A DNA stretch of 64,000 nt from Gautieria morchelliformis (lineage: Eukaryota; Basidiomycota; Agaricomycetes; Gomphales; Gomphaceae), in NCBI GenBank assembly GCA_015179125.1, contig WHVA01000216.1, positions 114,875 through 178,874 on the forward strand, in the 5' to 3' direction. The stretch's first letter is position 1, and each line of letters opens with the position of its first letter. The position numbers and the translations under genes are program-made. The notes below the pieces were generated by a model. That model was not told the origin of the DNA. It made no database searches and saw only the letters and a list, made by a program, of their open reading frames with translations. Shown here one piece after another: positions 60,611-64,000 of this stretch.

Positions 60611-61391
60611 ATGATGACTTACAGCCGTACTAGCCCGGCGCATTCCAATTCGACTTGAGCAACAACTACCATGGAGACCGTGAGTTCGGCTGTAGTCGGG
60701 GAACGACTGCACTGTTGTGCTGCCATCAGTACTTGTGCGATATTTACCATCGTACTCAAGTCCCTATTGCGCAAATTCTGCGTGTATTTTTTGCCGGCAC
60801 GGAAAGAATGAGTGTAAGCGCAAGGGTGCCTTTCGGGTCGAATCGTCGATGAGAACCGTGGTATAAGTAGACATCCGGAAGAGAGTCAAGTACGCACAGT
60901 AATTAAGGTCGCACAGGATTGGACGTGCTCCCGCAACGCGAGGCTTACAGTAAGACGGCTAAGTAGAGTCCAATCAGATGATTCGTGTCAAATATGAGCA
61001 GTTTTGCATTAAGAGTATGCTACACGGAGGGAGACGGAGTAAGCAGCGGTGAGATATCATGAACAGCCGAATTGGTCGAGATGCTGCCATAGGCTCTGAA
61101 GACTAGTGGTCTGGCGCAAACGAGTGCGATCACTCCAGTTTGCTTTAGGGATTTCGAGCATGCAAAAGCTGGGCACTGTATGGGTGAATCCAACGAGAAT
61201 GCGTCACGCGTGACACGAATGTCGGTCAACTTAAGCCGGCACCTTGTGATTTCAATCGCTCATCATATATGCTCCAGCAAGGCATTTGTATCAGATGCTC
61301 ATTTTAACTAGTACATGCTGATCCGTGCCTTCTGCCAGGACATAATGTTTTCACGTGAATCAACTTCTCTCGTTGATAAAGCTTGAAACCC
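60611..61391. other. Unassigned
   Basis: Nothing recognised. Confidence 0.45.
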
Positions 61392-62017
61392 TCATGTTCT
61401 TCTCCGGGACTTCCTGCCTTTCAATGGAAAGGCTTTTACTACCAACGCTTCGATTGCCTTGGCATCGAGCCTTGGCTTGTCACCGATGCGCCCCTTGCAG
61501 GACTCCATGAGATGTTTCCGAAGAGTATCTCTCCGCACGTATGTCCTGGCCTGCCCGTGGAGCATGCAGCCCTCGGGGCACAGCACCTCAGCTCCATCTG
61601 AAAGGCCACGCTTAGCCTTTGTCTTTCCTTTTTCTGGGCCAGCTATGTCCGCCGACCCATCCTCAAGCCGTGTTCCCCTCATGTTCGCAGTTACTCCGGA
61701 AGGCGAGTCGGGTACTGGATCCGGCTGCATAGCTTGGGATCCCGCCATCAAACTGGCAACATTTTTTGCTGCCGGTGGGGTGGCCGTGGTGGTCCACGCG
61801 TCCCCCTGGTTGTAATAAAATGTTTACGTTGGATGGTGGGCCTGTAGCATGCGCCAGGGTTATATCTCTGTCTGTCGAACACACGCGAAGGCACGCACAT
61901 GTTTGGCCCACCATCTGGGCAGTCATCACCTCCGCTATCGGAAGAGCAAGAGGTGTTTGCCTGATACGCTGGTGCGCCATTGTCTTGGTACCACGCGTAT
62001 TCCTGCGGTACAGACAT
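61392..62017 (-). CDS. Small zinc-finger-like protein
   Basis: Two exons in phase: 62017-61883 and 61805-61392 (intron 77 bp, GTGTTCG...AACCAG), giving 182 residues. The C-terminal half has CPEGCMLHGQARTYVRRD followed by TLRKHLMESCKG, a C-x3-C...H-x4-C pattern like a degenerate C2H2/C2HC finger, then a basic end (KGRKSRRRT). The N-terminal half is Ser/Pro/Asp-rich and looks disordered. Could be a small DNA-binding regulator; no family recognised. The start is uncertain, because an AG just inside the ORF could be an acceptor. Confidence 0.45.
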
Positions 62018-63774
62018 ATGCCCAGTGTCTTGAACGCTTATGAACTAGGTCAGATACTTATGTCCTATTACACAAAAAATTCTCTGCCTACCTGAAGTAA
62101 TCAATGAGGGCGGCGTATGACAGGGTTGTCCAGTCAATCTCCCCGCTGGGAGCCACACTGCATGACATCGGCCCAAGTTCTTGGGCGACACCCTCAGGAG
62201 CGTTGTTGTTTGTGGACCGCTCTTGCGGTAGATGAGGCGGTCCAGTCTCCTGACATCTGATAAACAGGTCAGATATGTGCTGTTACACAGAAAAGGTCTT
62301 TGCATACCGCAGGTATTCCGCACCATTCTCAGCTGTCTGAGCACTCTGCGGGAAGTCCCGCCCACAAAGTGATGAGATTCTGACCTGTGTGTGGGCCAGT
62401 GAGTTTTTCTGCGCTCTGACAGAAACACGAAACGTACTGAGAAGGTTGGCCGAGGTTGTTGGTCCAGGCCGGGGAGACCGAAGCAGTGTACTGATCATAG
62501 GTGCTAATGCATCGTGGTATCATATGTCAGCGTGCAGAGATACGGCATTGAATGGCAAGACTCGCCTGTGCCCAGAGGTATTGCTGTAATAGTGCATGGT
62601 ATGGGAGAGTCAGAGTATGTTGCGACAGGGAAAGGAACGCATGTCCTTTATATATCTACTTGGGTCAACACACGAATAGTCATCCTAATACACGCCTGCG
62701 TTGAGTCCGATACCCTGGGAACGGCATTATAGAGTTTACGTGTCAAAAAACGTGGATACCTGACGGCATCGAGTCAAATGTAGACCAAGCTCAGATCGAT
62801 CCTGTCGAGTCGCAATAATAGGGTGTCCCTGACACGATAACGCTAGCTTCTAGCGAAGAATAAGCATGTTTTGGGCACTCACAGAAGGCGGAGAAAATAT
62901 TCCACGTGAACAAGTGACATCGGGGCTTAAAAATGTTTACCGGATGGCGTTGGACTTCGACCTGTGAAGCTTGAAGGCTTGTAAGAAGCACATGGCTGTT
63001 GTATTCCGGCGCACCTATTTCAAAATGTTACAGCCGGAGCGTGACCTTCTCGGAACCCCAATACTTTATCATCATGAATCGGTGATCGCTGTTCTCCAAG
63101 TTCATGGTGATGATCAGTGCACGTGAGCTCTCCCGTCTTCGCTGTAAACTCTGGAGTCCCATTGATTCGGAGCAGGCCTGATAGGTTGGCAATAGAGATA
63201 CATATCTTACTGCTGCGTCAAAGGATGGGCCCAGTCAATCATGAGACATATCCATGAGGTTTGTCCTTGTCTTCCCAGGTGCCTCGTGGCTTCCTGGCAT
63301 TATTAATTCCACGTCTCAAAAACCACATGTCACCGGCCGGCATTCCAAGTTTCCGATGCCACGCCTTTGCCACGCACTTACGTCCTGCAGCAGATCGCAG
63401 GTTTGTGCTGTGAGAACATTCTAGGTTCTCTCTAGCGTGCGGACTTGTAACTGGACGTAGCACCACAATGGCCTTCCTCCATGTATAATTGTTTGCTCTT
63501 GGTGTGAGTAGCTAAACACCTTGAACGTGTTGCGTACGCCACCATTCCACATACCGATAGCTCGACTTCCATTCCGCCCCTTTTTGACCCTACGCCCTTG
63601 CGTTGCGAGGAAGGCCTGCGGGAAGCTTATTCTGCAAGCAAGACGTCATTCATAAGTATCCAGAGAGGCGTGTAGACTTTGGAGGCGACGTTTGGTGCCT
63701 TCGGAATACGCTGCCAGCGGGAGGTCTGCATATTGTAATTTCGCTGCTGCGTCACCGGTATATGAGGTTTCCCG
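62018..63774. other. Unassigned, with a short imperfect duplication
   Basis: Around 62047-62095 and 62262-62312 the blocks GGTCAGATAC..ATGTCCTATTACACAA and GGTCAGATAT..GTGCTGTTACACAG are related over about 45 bp. No gene recognised. Confidence 0.45.
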
Positions 63775-63990
63775 GTGGGCGCGGAGGCGCGAAGGTGCGC
63801 AGGGGACGATAATGCGGATGCGATACGGCTGGTCGGGGGCAGCCGCGGATGGAGTGCGTGGTTAGGATGCTGGCGATCAGGTAGGGTGGGAAGAGCCCGA
63901 GGGGGCCGGAGGAGGAGGATGATGGGCGCAGGCGCGTGGAGGGCCGCGCTGTGCACTGTTCGCGAATGTGAATAGGCTCGCGCTCACGAT
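63775..63990 (+). pseudogene. Decayed partial copy of the helical protein gene
   Basis: Matches 58975-59215 with gaps: GGATGCGATACGGCTGGT, GCAGCCGCGGATGGAG, GCGTGGTTAGGATGCTGG, then GATGATGGGCGCAGG and AATAGGCTCGCGCTCACGATGACG. Several small deletions break the frame. It may continue past the window edge. Confidence 0.75.
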
Positions 63991-64000
63991 GACGTGGCGT

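Overview
This window looks like fungal nuclear DNA, most likely from an Agaricomycete (Basidiomycota). Host genes carry many short GT-AG introns (about 50-60 bp) and very small exons. The mobile elements are Ty3/gypsy chromoviruses, Ty1/copia, a Tad-like LINE and a Helitron, the usual basidiomycete mix. I cannot name a species. I saw no tRNA, rRNA or CRISPR.

Host block 1 (1-6.7 kb): the 3' half of an ABCC-type ABC transporter (+), converging on an ING-type PHD-finger gene (-). The PHD gene diverges from a Ysa1/NUDT5-like ADP-ribose diphosphatase (+). The transporter tail plus most of the PHD gene is duplicated again at 5.2-6.7 kb. There the PHD gene has lost its coiled-coil exon and has an ATG supplied by the junction.

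Transposon block (6.7-47.1 kb): two copies of one chromovirus (family A) lie in inverted orientation (about 7.75-14.49 and 23.23-31.05 kb). Between them are a third family A RT fragment and a nearly complete copia element. Family A carries a third ORF of about 660 codons between integrase/chromodomain and the 3' LTR. Further right are a solo LTR of family B inside the right arm's flank, a gag-protease fragment split by a copia solo LTR, a gag-pol of family C, and a pol of family D. Family D is interrupted by a MITE-like insertion and another family B solo LTR. Between its chromodomain and its 3' LTR lies a spliced gene on the opposite strand. A further gag fragment is at 46.6-47.1 kb.

Host block 2 (47-64 kb): an intact seven-exon flavin monooxygenase with an N-terminal NTF2/SnoaL-like domain (-), a small ankyrin-type gene (+), a multi-exon amino-acid permease with phase breaks (+), an unrecognised alpha-helical protein gene (+) with a decayed partial copy at the right edge, a Helitron fragment (-), short dispersed repeats and a small zinc-finger-like gene (-).

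Most retroelement copies are dead. Nonsense codons in ORFs with a sister copy are repeatedly CGA to TGA or CAA to TAA. Many frameshifts are one-base losses at short homopolymers, so part of the damage may be sequencing error. All splice models were made by hand from sequence and phase; no search was run.
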